A DNA stretch of 64,000 nucleotides, taken from the NCBI RefSeq assembly GCF_028898945.1, contig NZ_CP118607.1, positions 62,001 through 126,000 on the forward strand. Direction: 5' to 3'. The DNA is from Pseudomonas sp. PSKL.D1 (GTDB lineage Bacteria > Pseudomonadota > Gammaproteobacteria > Pseudomonadales > Pseudomonadaceae). Position numbers and translations under genes: made by a program. The number at the start of each line of letters is the position of its first letter. The first letter of the stretch is position 1. The notes below the pieces were generated by a model that was given only the letters and a program-made list of their open reading frames with translations, had not been told where the DNA came from and made no database searches. Positions 1-8,684 of this stretch are shown one piece after another.

Positions 1-1487
1 TGCTGGCCTCGGTCGTCGTCTTTCTGGTGGCCCTGCCCTTGTGCATGGGCATTGCGATTGCCTCCGGCATGCCGCCGGCCAAAGGCCTGATCACCGGGAT
101 CATCGGCGGCATCGTGGTGGGCTTTTTGGCGGGTTCGCCCCTGCAGGTGAGCGGCCCCGCTGCAGGCCTGGCGGTGCTGGTCTTTGAACTGGTGCGCCAG
201 CATGGCATGGCCATGCTCGGGCCAATACTGTTGCTGGCGGGTGTGTTGCAACTGTTGGCCGGGCGCTTGCGTCTGGGCTGCTGGTTCCGGGTCACGGCGC
301 CCGCGGTGGTGTACGGCATGCTGGCAGGCATTGGCGTGCTGATCGTACTGTCGCAGGTGCATGTGATGTTCGACACGGCGCCGCAGCCGTCCGGCATGCA
401 GAACCTGCTGGCGTTCCCGGCGACCGTGGCCTCTGCCCTGCCTTTGGAGAACGCAGGCGCTGGCTGGCAGGCGGGTGCGCTTGGCTTGGGGACCATTGCC
501 ATCATGTGGGCCTGGGAGCGCTTGCGGCCCCAGAAGCTGCGCTTTGTCCCTGGCGCCTTGCTGGGTGTGGCAACGATGACGGTTGTCAGCATGTGGTTGG
601 CGTTGCCCGTGAATCGGGTGCAGGTGCCGGCGGATCTTTCCGAAGCCATCGACTGGATTCGTCTCGATGACCTGATGAAACTGGCCGACCCTACCCTGCT
701 GGTCGCGGCCTTTGCGCTCGCGTTCATCGCCAGCGCCGAGACCTTGTTGTCAGCAGCTGCCGTGGATCGCATGCACAGTGGCCAGCGTTCGGACTTTGAC
801 CGCGAACTGTCCGCGCAAGGTATCGGCAACATGCTGTGCGGTGTACTGGGGGCGTTGCCGATGACGGGTGTGATCGTGCGCAGCTCGGCCAACGTCCAGG
901 CGGGTGCACAGACGCGGGCTTCGGCGATCTTCCATGGCTTATGGCTGTTGGCGTTTGTAGTGGCATTGAGCAGCGTACTGCAGCAGATTCCGGTGGCGAG
1001 CCTGGCCGGGGTTCTGGTGTTCACCGGTGTGAAACTTGTGGATTTCAAAGCGTTTCGCGGTTTGGGCCGGTATGGCCGTATGCCGATGTTCACCTACGCT
1101 GCCACTGCGCTGGCGATCATCTTCACCGACTTGCTGACCGGCGTGCTGCTCGGCTTTGCCCTGACGCTACTGAAGCTGGCCTTCAAGGCAGCCCGCTTGA
1201 GAATCAACCTGGTTCAGTTGCCGCGCCCCGGGCATATGGAGTTGCGCCTGAGCGGTGCGGCCACCTTCCTGAAAGTGCCAGCGTTGGCTCAGGTGCTGGA
1301 GAGCGTACCGGCAGGAACGCACCTGCATGTACCGCTGACGAACCTCAGTTACATCGACCACTCGGTACTGGAGCTGCTGGAGGACTGGGGGCGCACCAGC
1401 CGAGCCAACGGTTCCAGGCTGACAGTAGAGCAGCGAGGGCTCAAGCGCAGGGTTGAAGGGCGCACGCGCCGGGCCATCCAGGCCTAG
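1..1487 (+). CDS. SulP-family anion transporter, 5' truncated by window edge
   Basis: The reading frame is open to the left edge (first full codon at base 3), so the true start lies outside the window. About 490 residues are visible. They contain many hydrophobic membrane segments with the SulP features GSPLQVSGPAAG near the N-terminus and ASAETLLSAAAVDRM in the middle. A C-terminal cytoplasmic STAS-like domain covers roughly the last 85 residues (LTNLSYIDHSVLELLEDW). SulP proteins carry sulfate, bicarbonate or other anions across the inner membrane; the substrate cannot be read from sequence. In pseudomonads this copy often neighbours a carbonic anhydrase, which would favour bicarbonate, but that gene is not in the window. 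The gene converges on the M48 protease gene with only 19 bp between stop codons. Confidence 0.9.
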   Translation, partial: LASVVVFLVALPLCMGIAIASGMPPAKGLITGIIGGIVVGFLAGSPLQVSGPAAGLAVLVFELVRQHGMAMLGPILLLAGVLQLLAGRLRLGCWFRVTAPAVVYGMLAGIGVLIVLSQVHVMFDTAPQPSGMQNLLAFPATVASALPLENAGAGWQAGALGLGTIAIMWAWERLRPQKLRFVPGALLGVATMTVVSMWLALPVNRVQVPADLSEAIDWIRLDDLMKLADPTLLVAAFALAFIASAETLLSAAAVDRMHSGQRSDFDRELSAQGIGNMLCGVLGALPMTGVIVRSSANVQAGAQTRASAIFHGLWLLAFVVALSSVLQQIPVASLAGVLVFTGVKLVDFKAFRGLGRYGRMPMFTYAATALAIIFTDLLTGVLLGFALTLLKLAFKAARLRINLVQLPRPGHMELRLSGAATFLKVPALAQVLESVPAGTHLHVPLTNLSYIDHSVLELLEDWGRTSRANGSRLTVEQRGLKRRVEGRTRRAIQA

Positions 1488-1506
1488 CCAATACGCCCCC
1501 TGGGTT

Positions 1507-3087
1507 TCAGGCAGCCTTGGGTACCAGTTTGCGGCAACCCTCTTTGCGGCTTGGGTACTGATCACACTTGCGCAGCACCTCCTGCACCTGGCCATCGGCT
1601 TTCAACTGCCGGTTGGCCAGGAGTTTTTCGGTGATGAACAGCTCTTCTGACCCCAGGTTTTGCTCAGCCTTGTCAATCATGGCCAACGCAGCCCGGGGGT
1701 CATTGTTGCGAAGGTGATGGCCGATCATCAGGTCGTAGATCGATGGGCTGGCCAGGGACCAATCCTGAATCGCCTGCAGGTCGGCAAGCGCTGCCTTGCT
1801 GTTGCCTTGCGCCATATTCAGGCCATAGGCAGCCCGACGGATACCAGGCTGGTTGCTGACCGGCGAGGCCAGTGCGCGGGCCATGAATGCTGAAGCTTCG
1901 GGAATCTTCTTTTGCTCCAGTGCGGCCATGGCCGCATAAGCGTCGCGGTAGGCCTGCAGCGAGCGCTGCACATCAGGGGCGCTGCGCACGTGTGGCCAGC
2001 CTTTGCGATCAACCCGAGCCCGTGATTGCGGCTTGTACTCGCGTTGCAGGTACAGACGAAGGTCTTCATCACGCTTGATGGGCGACATATGCGAGCGCGT
2101 CAGATACTGGCTGGTAGACGCAATGGCGGTGCCGAGCCCTTGGTTCAGTAGCGTCTGCAGCTCCTGTGTGGTGCGGTTGATGTCGAATTGCTTTAGCGAC
2201 GCGGTCATGGCGACCTGACGTTCCTCCAGGAAACTGGTCAACAATGGTTTCTGCTTGCCCTGGAAGTCATTCAGGCGTTGCAGGCTCATGCTCGAAGCGC
2301 GTGGAGCGTAGCCGGCCCGAATCATCAAGTCCGCGCCGAGCAAATCTGCCTGATCTTCCTGGCTGCGGCCCCAGGCGGTACTCCACACGTTGTCCGAAAA
2401 ACTGTTGGCCAGCGCGGTGTAGAGTACGGTATTGCCGATGGTTTTCTGGGTTCCGAGCGGGTCTTTGCTGATGAACTTGCCGGTTGTGCGGTTCAGGCGG
2501 GTGTCCTGGGCAATGGCAGCAATGACCACGGTGCTGGCAATGTTGACCATCAGTTGCTTCTGTTGCTGGAAGGCGGCGAGGCGATCGTGATGGCGCAACA
2601 GGACATGGCTCATCTCGTGCCCCAGCATGGCTGCGATCTCGTCCTCGCTTTCGACATTTTCAAGCATGCCAAGCGGAACGAAAATGTTGCCGTAGGGATC
2701 GGCTGAAGGGCCGAAAGCAAAGCTGTCGACAATACGGACCTGCAGGCTTGGCGCTTGGCCGGGCCAGCTTTTGGCAAGCCGATTGACGATACCTTGCAGG
2801 TAGCTTTCCAGCTGCGGAATGCGCACCACGTTTTGTTGGCGAATTTCATCTGCGGGCAGAGTCCGGCCGTCAAAGCTCAGGCGGAGCTGGCCGCTGTGCT
2901 GAGGGTCCAGTCGGTAATACTGGCGAACATCGGCATGCTCCACGTAAGGGCCTTTCACACGGGCTTGGGTCGAGGGCCCAACCAGGTTCATCACCGCATC
3001 GTTAGCGCCGTTGAGCGTCTGGCAACCGCCCAGAAAGCCAGCCAAGGTGATCGACAGGGTTGCCATCACTGCTTTAAAGGGCCTCAT
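1507..3087 (-). CDS. M48-family metalloprotease, lipoprotein
   Basis: The protein has 526 residues. The start at 3087 was chosen because it overlaps the upstream stop codon as ATGA and is followed by a lipoprotein signal (MATLSITLAGFLGGCQTL, lipobox LGGC). This predicts a lipid-anchored envelope protein. The zinc-protease motif HEMSH sits in MLGHEMSHVLLRHHD near residue 160, and a downstream EDQADLLGADLM segment supplies the third ligand expected of M48 enzymes. The C-terminal half (about residues 330-520) resembles the TPR-type repeats of BepA/YfgC-like proteases, which act in outer-membrane protein quality control. It is the last gene of a minus-strand unit with a CHASE2 protein and a small secreted protein, both translationally coupled. 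Its substrate is unknown. Confidence 0.88.
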   Translation of the reverse strand: MRPFKAVMATLSITLAGFLGGCQTLNGANDAVMNLVGPSTQARVKGPYVEHADVRQYYRLDPQHSGQLRLSFDGRTLPADEIRQQNVVRIPQLESYLQGIVNRLAKSWPGQAPSLQVRIVDSFAFGPSADPYGNIFVPLGMLENVESEDEIAAMLGHEMSHVLLRHHDRLAAFQQQKQLMVNIASTVVIAAIAQDTRLNRTTGKFISKDPLGTQKTIGNTVLYTALANSFSDNVWSTAWGRSQEDQADLLGADLMIRAGYAPRASSMSLQRLNDFQGKQKPLLTSFLEERQVAMTASLKQFDINRTTQELQTLLNQGLGTAIASTSQYLTRSHMSPIKRDEDLRLYLQREYKPQSRARVDRKGWPHVRSAPDVQRSLQAYRDAYAAMAALEQKKIPEASAFMARALASPVSNQPGIRRAAYGLNMAQGNSKAALADLQAIQDWSLASPSIYDLMIGHHLRNNDPRAALAMIDKAEQNLGSEELFITEKLLANRQLKADGQVQEVLRKCDQYPSRKEGCRKLVPKAA

Positions 3088-3446
3088 TTGGCGCAGCCTG
3101 CGCCGTAGCCCAGGGTCGAATTGTTCTGATGGTCTTCTGCAAGGCTGGTGGAGAGCTTCTGGCAAGGCATGCTGCTTACATACAGCGGTGGATTGACCCG
3201 CACGCTCATGGTATCCAGCCATACCTTTTCACCGGCCAGATCGACCTGAATCAGGTCCAGCTCCTTGTTCCACTGCAGCACCTCGAGGTTTTGCTTGGGC
3301 AGGTTCGCGCGGGTGATCTCGCGCAGCGGTTTTCCCTGGGCGTCCAGTATCGGCAGCGGGTCATCCACATATGCCTCGATCATGGACGCGGCAAACATGC
3401 ATTGGCTGAATAGCGCGGACAGCAAAAAAAGGGAGATCTTGTTCAT
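3084..3446 (-). CDS. Small secreted protein, possible SH3-like fold
   Basis: This 120-residue protein starts MNKISLFLLSALFSQCMFAAS, a signal peptide. The mature part (EAYVDDPLPILDAQGKPL ... VWLDTMSVRVNPPLYVS) reads like a short beta-rich SH3-type domain, with the W-L-D turn seen in bacterial SH3-like envelope proteins. This is a reading by eye, not a domain hit. Three cysteines lie in the mature part or near its end. The gene is coupled on both sides by 4-bp ATGA overlaps: with the CHASE2 gene upstream (3443-3446) and the M48 protease downstream (3084-3087). This strongly suggests the three products are made in step and work together. A periplasmic adaptor between sensor and protease is one guess. 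Confidence 0.75.
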   Translation of the reverse strand: MNKISLFLLSALFSQCMFAASMIEAYVDDPLPILDAQGKPLREITRANLPKQNLEVLQWNKELDLIQVDLAGEKVWLDTMSVRVNPPLYVSSMPCQKLSTSLAEDHQNNSTLGYGAGCAK

Positions 3447-4804
3447 CTCTTGGCTCCTTGAGTTGAAAGTTCCGATTGGCCGTGGCGCGAGCCTCCGAGC
3501 AAGGCTTCGATCCTGGTACTGAACAACGTGAGGGAGAGCAGCAACAGCCCCAGAACGTTGGCGGGTGTGAAGTTGTTGAACCACAAGGTTGCACTCACGC
3601 CTGCCAGCAGCAGAATCACGATTACCCATGCGCTTAGCGGTTCCAGATGCAGGCGTGAGCGTTCGCCCCGTACAGAAGCACTCACCACTGGGGCCTCAAG
3701 TGGGCCCTTCAAAAGGGTGATCAGCGCTAGCAACGCAAGCTCGATGAAGTCGAGTACATCAACAGAACCAATCAGGCTCGGTGTTGAGCGGTAATAGCCC
3801 ATGCCCCAGTTGATGAGGTTGTCCAGGGCCATGGCGTGCAAATACACCCCGGGAGTCTTGCCGTGCAGTGGGGACACTGTGATGTCGCCGGTACCCGCGA
3901 TCTGCGCGCCGACCAGTACCAGTTTGTCCTGCAGCAGCTCGCGGATCAGCGCCTGGTCTTGCGAGGCGGTCACTTCCAGGTCGCGTGCCGACAATGTCAG
4001 GCTATAAGCGCAATTGGCTTGAGCGTTGTTGCCCAGCCGCCAGAACACGGCTTGCAGCAATTGATCAAGCAGGCCGGGGACTTTGCATTCAGAAACATCC
4101 GATACCAGTGCCTGGCGCGGCGAGCGGTGGGCGCCCCATTGCACTGTCATGGGCGCAAGGTCTGCCGCTGCTTCGGCATTGGCGGGTAGCGATTTACAGG
4201 CGTTGCGCCTGCAGTACTCGCGATACAGGCTCAGGGCCGGGGTTTCCAGCACGCCTAAAGATGTTGGGGCAGCCAGAGGATACTGGTTACCAAACCCACT
4301 CCAGCTGACCAGGGTAGGCGAGCTGACGTGCAAAAGGCTGGGTAACGTATTGACGGCACCGTCTTTCCCCCGCTCCAGCCCAGAGTTGGCCAGAATCAGC
4401 GGAATATTTTGCTGGCGGTATCGTTCGAACACATTGGCCAGCAGTTGGCTTTCCATGCCCGATGGCTGCCCCGGAAAGACCCGGGAATGGTCATGGCTGT
4501 AAAGCAGGTCGACGAATACTGCCCCAGGCTTGTAGGCAAGCAGCCGCTTGAAAAGCTTGCTCTGCTCCGCGTACGGCAATGGCCAATAAGTGTGGTTGCG
4601 CTGGAGGTAGTCGTCGTCGATCAGTACGACCACGACCTGTCGCTGGCCAGTATCGGCATAGCTTGTTGCCAACAGCCGATTCAGCCAGCGCGATGACGCA
4701 TCGTCAGTGGAGCTTGCGAGGCCTATAGGGTCCAGCAGCGCAATCAGCACTGCTGCGAGGCCAAACAGCGCCTGGCGAAAAGACAAATGAAAGTGCTTGA
4801 GCAT
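3443..4804 (-). CDS. CHASE2-domain membrane protein without output domain
   Basis: The protein has 453 residues. An N-terminal membrane segment (about residues 9-28) is followed by a long extracytoplasmic CHASE2 sensor region (about 50-330: QRQVVVVLIDDDYL, GAVFVDLLYSHDHS, LVLVGAQIAGTGD, PGVYLHAMALDNL). Three closely spaced hydrophobic helices end the protein. CHASE2 domains normally feed adenylate cyclases, kinases or diguanylate cyclases, but here no catalytic domain follows. It is the first gene of a three-gene coupled unit with a small secreted protein and an M48 protease. The signal sensed is unknown, and regulation of the envelope protease is an inference from coupling only. Confidence 0.85.
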   Translation of the reverse strand: MLKHFHLSFRQALFGLAAVLIALLDPIGLASSTDDASSRWLNRLLATSYADTGQRQVVVVLIDDDYLQRNHTYWPLPYAEQSKLFKRLLAYKPGAVFVDLLYSHDHSRVFPGQPSGMESQLLANVFERYRQQNIPLILANSGLERGKDGAVNTLPSLLHVSSPTLVSWSGFGNQYPLAAPTSLGVLETPALSLYREYCRRNACKSLPANAEAAADLAPMTVQWGAHRSPRQALVSDVSECKVPGLLDQLLQAVFWRLGNNAQANCAYSLTLSARDLEVTASQDQALIRELLQDKLVLVGAQIAGTGDITVSPLHGKTPGVYLHAMALDNLINWGMGYYRSTPSLIGSVDVLDFIELALLALITLLKGPLEAPVVSASVRGERSRLHLEPLSAWVIVILLLAGVSATLWFNNFTPANVLGLLLLSLTLFSTRIEALLGGSRHGQSELSTQGAKR

Positions 4805-4897
4805 CCGTGCCTCAAATCAAGAGTTGCGGCATTTTGCCATCATTGATTTGAGGTACGGAAGTGTTACCTGATTGTTGTCATGGCAACGGCGATGGAC

Positions 4898-5545
4898 TCA
4901 ATCTACAGCTTGCAGTTGAAGCTCGACGCTCAGCTGCCGCGAGAGACAAGGCCAACGCTTCCATGCTGCTCCAGTCGCCGGGCTCGACAGCGTTTCACGA
5001 TAAGCCTCCACCGACTCTGCAGCGAAGCTCTCTTCATTGAGCATTTCATCAACCGAGTGGTGCACCACTTCATCCAGCTGGTTGGCAAACTTCTCGCCAA
5101 TCAGCTGGTGGGCAATCAGGTTCGCCATGGTGGTGTCGAATGGGATCAGCGGCTGCTGGAAGTAACGGATGTACAGATCGTTCACCTCCTCCACCAGGCG
5201 ATGTGCCAGGTAGGCTTCGTCCAGCAGGCAGTCGAGCCCCACATGCCCTTGCATCACGCTGGGCGGCTGCAGGAAGTAGGCTTCGGCAATCTTCAGAACG
5301 GGTTTGATCTGCGAATCGATACCGGCTTCGAGGGCTACTTCGTGGGCAGCCTCCAGCAGTTCCGGGACTTGTTCGATGTAGGCGCTGACGAAGCGCGCCA
5401 AAGTACCCTGGGCGTCCTGCTCAGGCAGTTGGATCGAGGGATGAAGGTGCGGTAGTTGCGCCTCGAGACGCTGTTTCAGTTGGCCAGTACGGCTCTCGTG
5501 TTGGTGGGCTTGGCTAATCTGCTCGCGTACAGCAGCGATGTTCAT
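4898..5545 (-). CDS. Conserved protein of unknown function next to cox operon
   Basis: The protein has 215 residues. The start at 5545 (MNIAAVREQISQAHQHES) was chosen because a GGAG ribosome site lies 6 bases upstream; an in-frame start 27 bases earlier lacks one. It is mostly helical, soluble and acidic, with no signal peptide or membrane segment. I recognise it as the gene that sits between the SulP gene and coxB in pseudomonads, but I do not know a function for it. It has no cysteines in a metal-binding pattern apart from isolated ones. It diverges from the cox operon, sharing the 368-bp region 5546-5913. Confidence 0.75.
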   Translation of the reverse strand: MNIAAVREQISQAHQHESRTGQLKQRLEAQLPHLHPSIQLPEQDAQGTLARFVSAYIEQVPELLEAAHEVALEAGIDSQIKPVLKIAEAYFLQPPSVMQGHVGLDCLLDEAYLAHRLVEEVNDLYIRYFQQPLIPFDTTMANLIAHQLIGEKFANQLDEVVHHSVDEMLNEESFAAESVEAYRETLSSPATGAAWKRWPCLSRQLSVELQLQAVD

Positions 5546-5746
5546 GACAACTCCAGGGACAGGACGTTTCAAACGGAAGACACTAAATTAGCTCGGTATA
5601 CAGCATACCTAAGACCTATTTGTTATAAACCACGCAAACGTGTGCGCACGAGGTTATATGTGAATGCCACTATTGTGCCATGGCCTGTCAAGCGCGCGGG
5701 TTTCGGGGTGTTGACCGATTTCATGAAGTTCATTTCATGGCTGCCA

Positions 5747-5774
5747 TTGCGTGCCATTGGTCGCTGTCTATACT
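5747..5774 (+). promoter_or_regulatory. Candidate cox operon promoter with sigma-S-like -10
   Basis: In the 368-bp gap between the divergent unknown gene and coxB, TTGCGT (5747-5752) lies 16 bases before TATACT (5769-5774). The -10 is preceded by C, giving CTATACT, the form favoured by the stationary-phase factor RpoS. The predicted leader is about 130 bases and contains a GC-rich dyad. The rest of the gap is AT-rich near 5580-5640 with no other clear signal. The promoter is predicted by eye; RpoS dependence of the aa3 oxidase is reported in P. aeruginosa. Confidence 0.5.
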
Positions 5775-5913
5775 CCGGTTGAACGTGATTCGTTGATGAG
5801 GCCCGACTGCTTTCGCAGGGGCTCGGTCGTCGAAGTCAGGCAGTCTTGACCGCCGTTCCCTCTTGCCGCAGGCCACGCCTCCGGGACAACAAGAATTAGA
5901 AGGGGAACCCGCA

Positions 5914-7041
5914 ATGATGCGACATCCACATGTCTGGATGGGCCTTCTGTTGTGGTCGGTTTTCGGTCAGGCCAACGCCGCCTGGACCGTGAACATGGCG
6001 CCAGGGGCGACGGAAGTCTCCAACGCCGTGTTCGACCTGCACATGACCATCTTTTGGGTCTGCGTGATCATCGGCATCGTGGTGTTCGGCGCGATGTTCT
6101 GGTCGATGGTCATTCACCGCCGCTCCACAGGCCAGCAGGCCGCGCATTTCCACGAGCATACCTGGGTGGAAATCCTCTGGACGGTGGTCCCCTTCCTGAT
6201 CCTTGTGGTGATGGCCATCCCGGCCACCAAGACGCTGATCGATATTTACGATGCCAGCGAATCGGACATCGACATCCAGGTTACCGGTTACCAGTGGAAA
6301 TGGCATTACAAGTACTTGGGCCAGGATGTGGAGTTCTTCAGCAACCTCGCCACCCCGGCTGATCAGATCCACAACAAGGCCCCCAAGGACGAGCATTACC
6401 TGCTTGAGGTCGACCAGCCGCTGGTGCTGCCGGTGGGGGCGAAAGTGCGCTTCCTGGTTACCGCTGCTGACGTGATCCACTCTTGGTGGGTGCCTGCCTT
6501 TGCGGTCAAGCGTGACGCAATCCCGGGCTTCGTCAACGAGGCCTGGACCCGTGTCGAGAAGCCTGGCATCTACCGCGGCCAATGTACGGAACTGTGTGGC
6601 AAGGACCATGGCTTCATGCCCGTGGTGGTCGAGGTGAAGTCCAAGGCCGACTACGACACCTGGCTTGGCGAGCGCAAGGCAGAGGCGGCCAAGCTCAAAG
6701 AGCTGACCAGCAAGGAATGGACCCTCGAAGAGCTGGTAGAGCGAGGCGACAAGGTCTACCACACCACCTGCGTGGCCTGTCACCAGGCTGAGGGCCAAGG
6801 CCTGCCGCCGATGTTCCCGGCACTCAAGGGCTCGAAAATTGCCACCGGTCCGAAGGAAGACCACCTGGGCATCGTCTACCACGGCAAACCCGGCACGGCC
6901 ATGGCCGCCTTCGGCAAGCAGCTGTCGGAAGTCGACATCGCCGCCGTGGTTACCTACGAGCGCAACGCCTGGGGCAACAACAAAGGCGACATGGTCACGC
7001 CGAAGGACGTGCTGGCGCTCAAGCAGGCAGAAGCGCAATGA
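5914..7041 (+). CDS. coxB: Cytochrome c oxidase subunit II with fused cytochrome c domain
   Basis: The protein has 375 residues. The start at 5914 was chosen for its AGAAGGGGAA ribosome site and the signal peptide MMRHPHVWMGLLLWSVFGQANA. Two membrane helices follow, then the periplasmic cupredoxin domain with the CuA site: H in VIHSWWVPAF, then C224 and C228 in CTELCGKDHGFM. A C-terminal cytochrome c domain carries CVACH at residues 286-290. Subunit II accepts electrons from cytochrome c, here probably through its own heme, which is the caa3-like arrangement. It is the first gene of an operon that continues through the assembly and heme A genes. Confidence 0.97.
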   Translation: MMRHPHVWMGLLLWSVFGQANAAWTVNMAPGATEVSNAVFDLHMTIFWVCVIIGIVVFGAMFWSMVIHRRSTGQQAAHFHEHTWVEILWTVVPFLILVVMAIPATKTLIDIYDASESDIDIQVTGYQWKWHYKYLGQDVEFFSNLATPADQIHNKAPKDEHYLLEVDQPLVLPVGAKVRFLVTAADVIHSWWVPAFAVKRDAIPGFVNEAWTRVEKPGIYRGQCTELCGKDHGFMPVVVEVKSKADYDTWLGERKAEAAKLKELTSKEWTLEELVERGDKVYHTTCVACHQAEGQGLPPMFPALKGSKIATGPKEDHLGIVYHGKPGTAMAAFGKQLSEVDIAAVVTYERNAWGNNKGDMVTPKDVLALKQAEAQ

Positions 7042-7084
7042 ACCGGGTTACTCGCGGCAATCAATGGATTGCAGGAGACAGGAC

Positions 7085-8674
7085 ATGAGTGCAGTGATCG
7101 ACGACCACGCCCACGGCCATGACCACGCGCATGGTCCGGCCAAGGGGCTGATGCGCTGGGTGCTGACCACCAACCATAAAGACATCGGCACGATGTACCT
7201 GTGGTTCAGCTTCATCATGTTCCTGCTCGGCGGCTCGTTCGCCATGGTGATCCGTGCCGAACTGTTCCAGCCGGGCCTGCAGATCGTGGAGCCGGCGTTC
7301 TTCAACCAGATGACCACCATGCACGGCCTGATCATGGTGTTCGGCGCGGTGATGCCGGCATTTGTCGGCCTGGCCAACTGGATGATCCCGCTGATGATCG
7401 GCGCACCCGACATGGCATTGCCGCGGATGAACAACTTCAGCTTCTGGCTGCTCCCGGCGGCGTTCCTGCTGCTGGTGTCGACCCTGTTCAGCCCGGGTGG
7501 CGGGCCGAACTTTGGCTGGACGTTCTATGCCCCGCTTTCCACAACCTATGCCCCGGCCAGCGTGACCTTCTTCATCTTCGCCATCCACTTGATGGGGGTC
7601 AGCTCGATCATGGGGGCAATCAACGTGATTGCCACCATCCTCAACCTGCGTGCGCCTGGCATGACGTTGATGAAGATGCCTCTGTTCGTATGGACGTGGC
7701 TGATCACCGCGTTTCTGCTGATTGCGGTTATGCCAGTACTGGCGGGCGTGGTGACCATGATGCTGATGGACATCCACTTTGGCACCAGCTTCTTCAGTGC
7801 TGCCGGGGGCGGTGACCCGGTGCTGTTCCAGCATGTGTTCTGGTTCTTCGGCCACCCCGAGGTATACATCATGATCCTGCCGGCCTTTGGTGCGGTCAGC
7901 TCGATCATCCCGGCGTTTTCGCGCAAGCCGTTGTTCGGCTACACCTCCATGGTGTACGCGACCGGCGCCATCGCCTTCCTGTCGTTCATTGTCTGGGCGC
8001 ACCACATGTTCGTGGTTGGCATCCCGGTGGTAGGCGAGCTGTTCTTCATGTACGCGACCATGCTGATTGCCGTGCCGACGGGCGTTAAGGTGTTCAACTG
8101 GGTGAGCACCATGTGGGAAGGCTCGCTGACGTTCGAAACACCGATGCTGTTTGCCATCGCCTTTGTCATCCTGTTCACCATCGGCGGCTTCTCCGGCCTG
8201 ATGTTGGCGATAGCCCCGGCAGACTTCCAGTACCACGACACCTACTTCGTGGTAGCCCACTTCCATTACGTGCTGGTGCCCGGCGCAATCTTCGGCATCT
8301 TCGCCTCAGCCTATTACTGGCTGCCGAAATGGACCGGCCACATGTACGACGAAACCCTCGGCAAGCTCCATTTCTGGCTTTCCTTCATCGGCATGAACAT
8401 GGCGTTCTTCCCGATGCACTTCGTTGGCCTGGCCGGCATGCCACGGCGCATACCCGACTACAACCTGCAGTTCGCCGACTTCAACATGGTTTCGTCAATC
8501 GGTGCCTTCATGTTTGGCGCCACCCAGGTGTTCTTCCTGTTCATCGTCATCAAGTGCATCCGTGGGGGCGAGCCTGCGCCGGCCAAGCCGTGGGATGGCG
8601 CCGAGGGGCTGGAATGGTCGATCCCGTCGCCGGCGCCTTATCACACCTTCCAGACCCCGCCGGAAGTCAAATAG
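7085..8674 (+). CDS. coxA: Cytochrome c oxidase subunit I
   Basis: The protein has 529 residues. The start at 7085 follows an AGGAGA ribosome site. The open frame runs further upstream inside coxB but that stretch is not protein-like. Twelve membrane helices are expected, with the heme-copper core: LTTNHKDIGTMYL, TMHGLIMVF, the CuB and cross-link region WFFGHPEVYIMILPAFG, WAHHMFVVG and HFHYVLVPGA. It catalyses oxygen reduction and proton pumping at the heme a3-CuB centre. The N-terminus is unusual in carrying a histidine-rich string, HAHGHDHAHG, before the first helix. Confidence 0.98.
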   Translation: MSAVIDDHAHGHDHAHGPAKGLMRWVLTTNHKDIGTMYLWFSFIMFLLGGSFAMVIRAELFQPGLQIVEPAFFNQMTTMHGLIMVFGAVMPAFVGLANWMIPLMIGAPDMALPRMNNFSFWLLPAAFLLLVSTLFSPGGGPNFGWTFYAPLSTTYAPASVTFFIFAIHLMGVSSIMGAINVIATILNLRAPGMTLMKMPLFVWTWLITAFLLIAVMPVLAGVVTMMLMDIHFGTSFFSAAGGGDPVLFQHVFWFFGHPEVYIMILPAFGAVSSIIPAFSRKPLFGYTSMVYATGAIAFLSFIVWAHHMFVVGIPVVGELFFMYATMLIAVPTGVKVFNWVSTMWEGSLTFETPMLFAIAFVILFTIGGFSGLMLAIAPADFQYHDTYFVVAHFHYVLVPGAIFGIFASAYYWLPKWTGHMYDETLGKLHFWLSFIGMNMAFFPMHFVGLAGMPRRIPDYNLQFADFNMVSSIGAFMFGATQVFFLFIVIKCIRGGEPAPAKPWDGAEGLEWSIPSPAPYHTFQTPPEVK

Positions 8675-8684
8675 GTAACCGCCC

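Noticed and set aside
5896..8266. Long antisense frames over coxB and coxA
   Set aside because: They mirror strongly coding GC-rich genes, are rich in His/Arg/Gly as expected of shadow frames, and have no domains.
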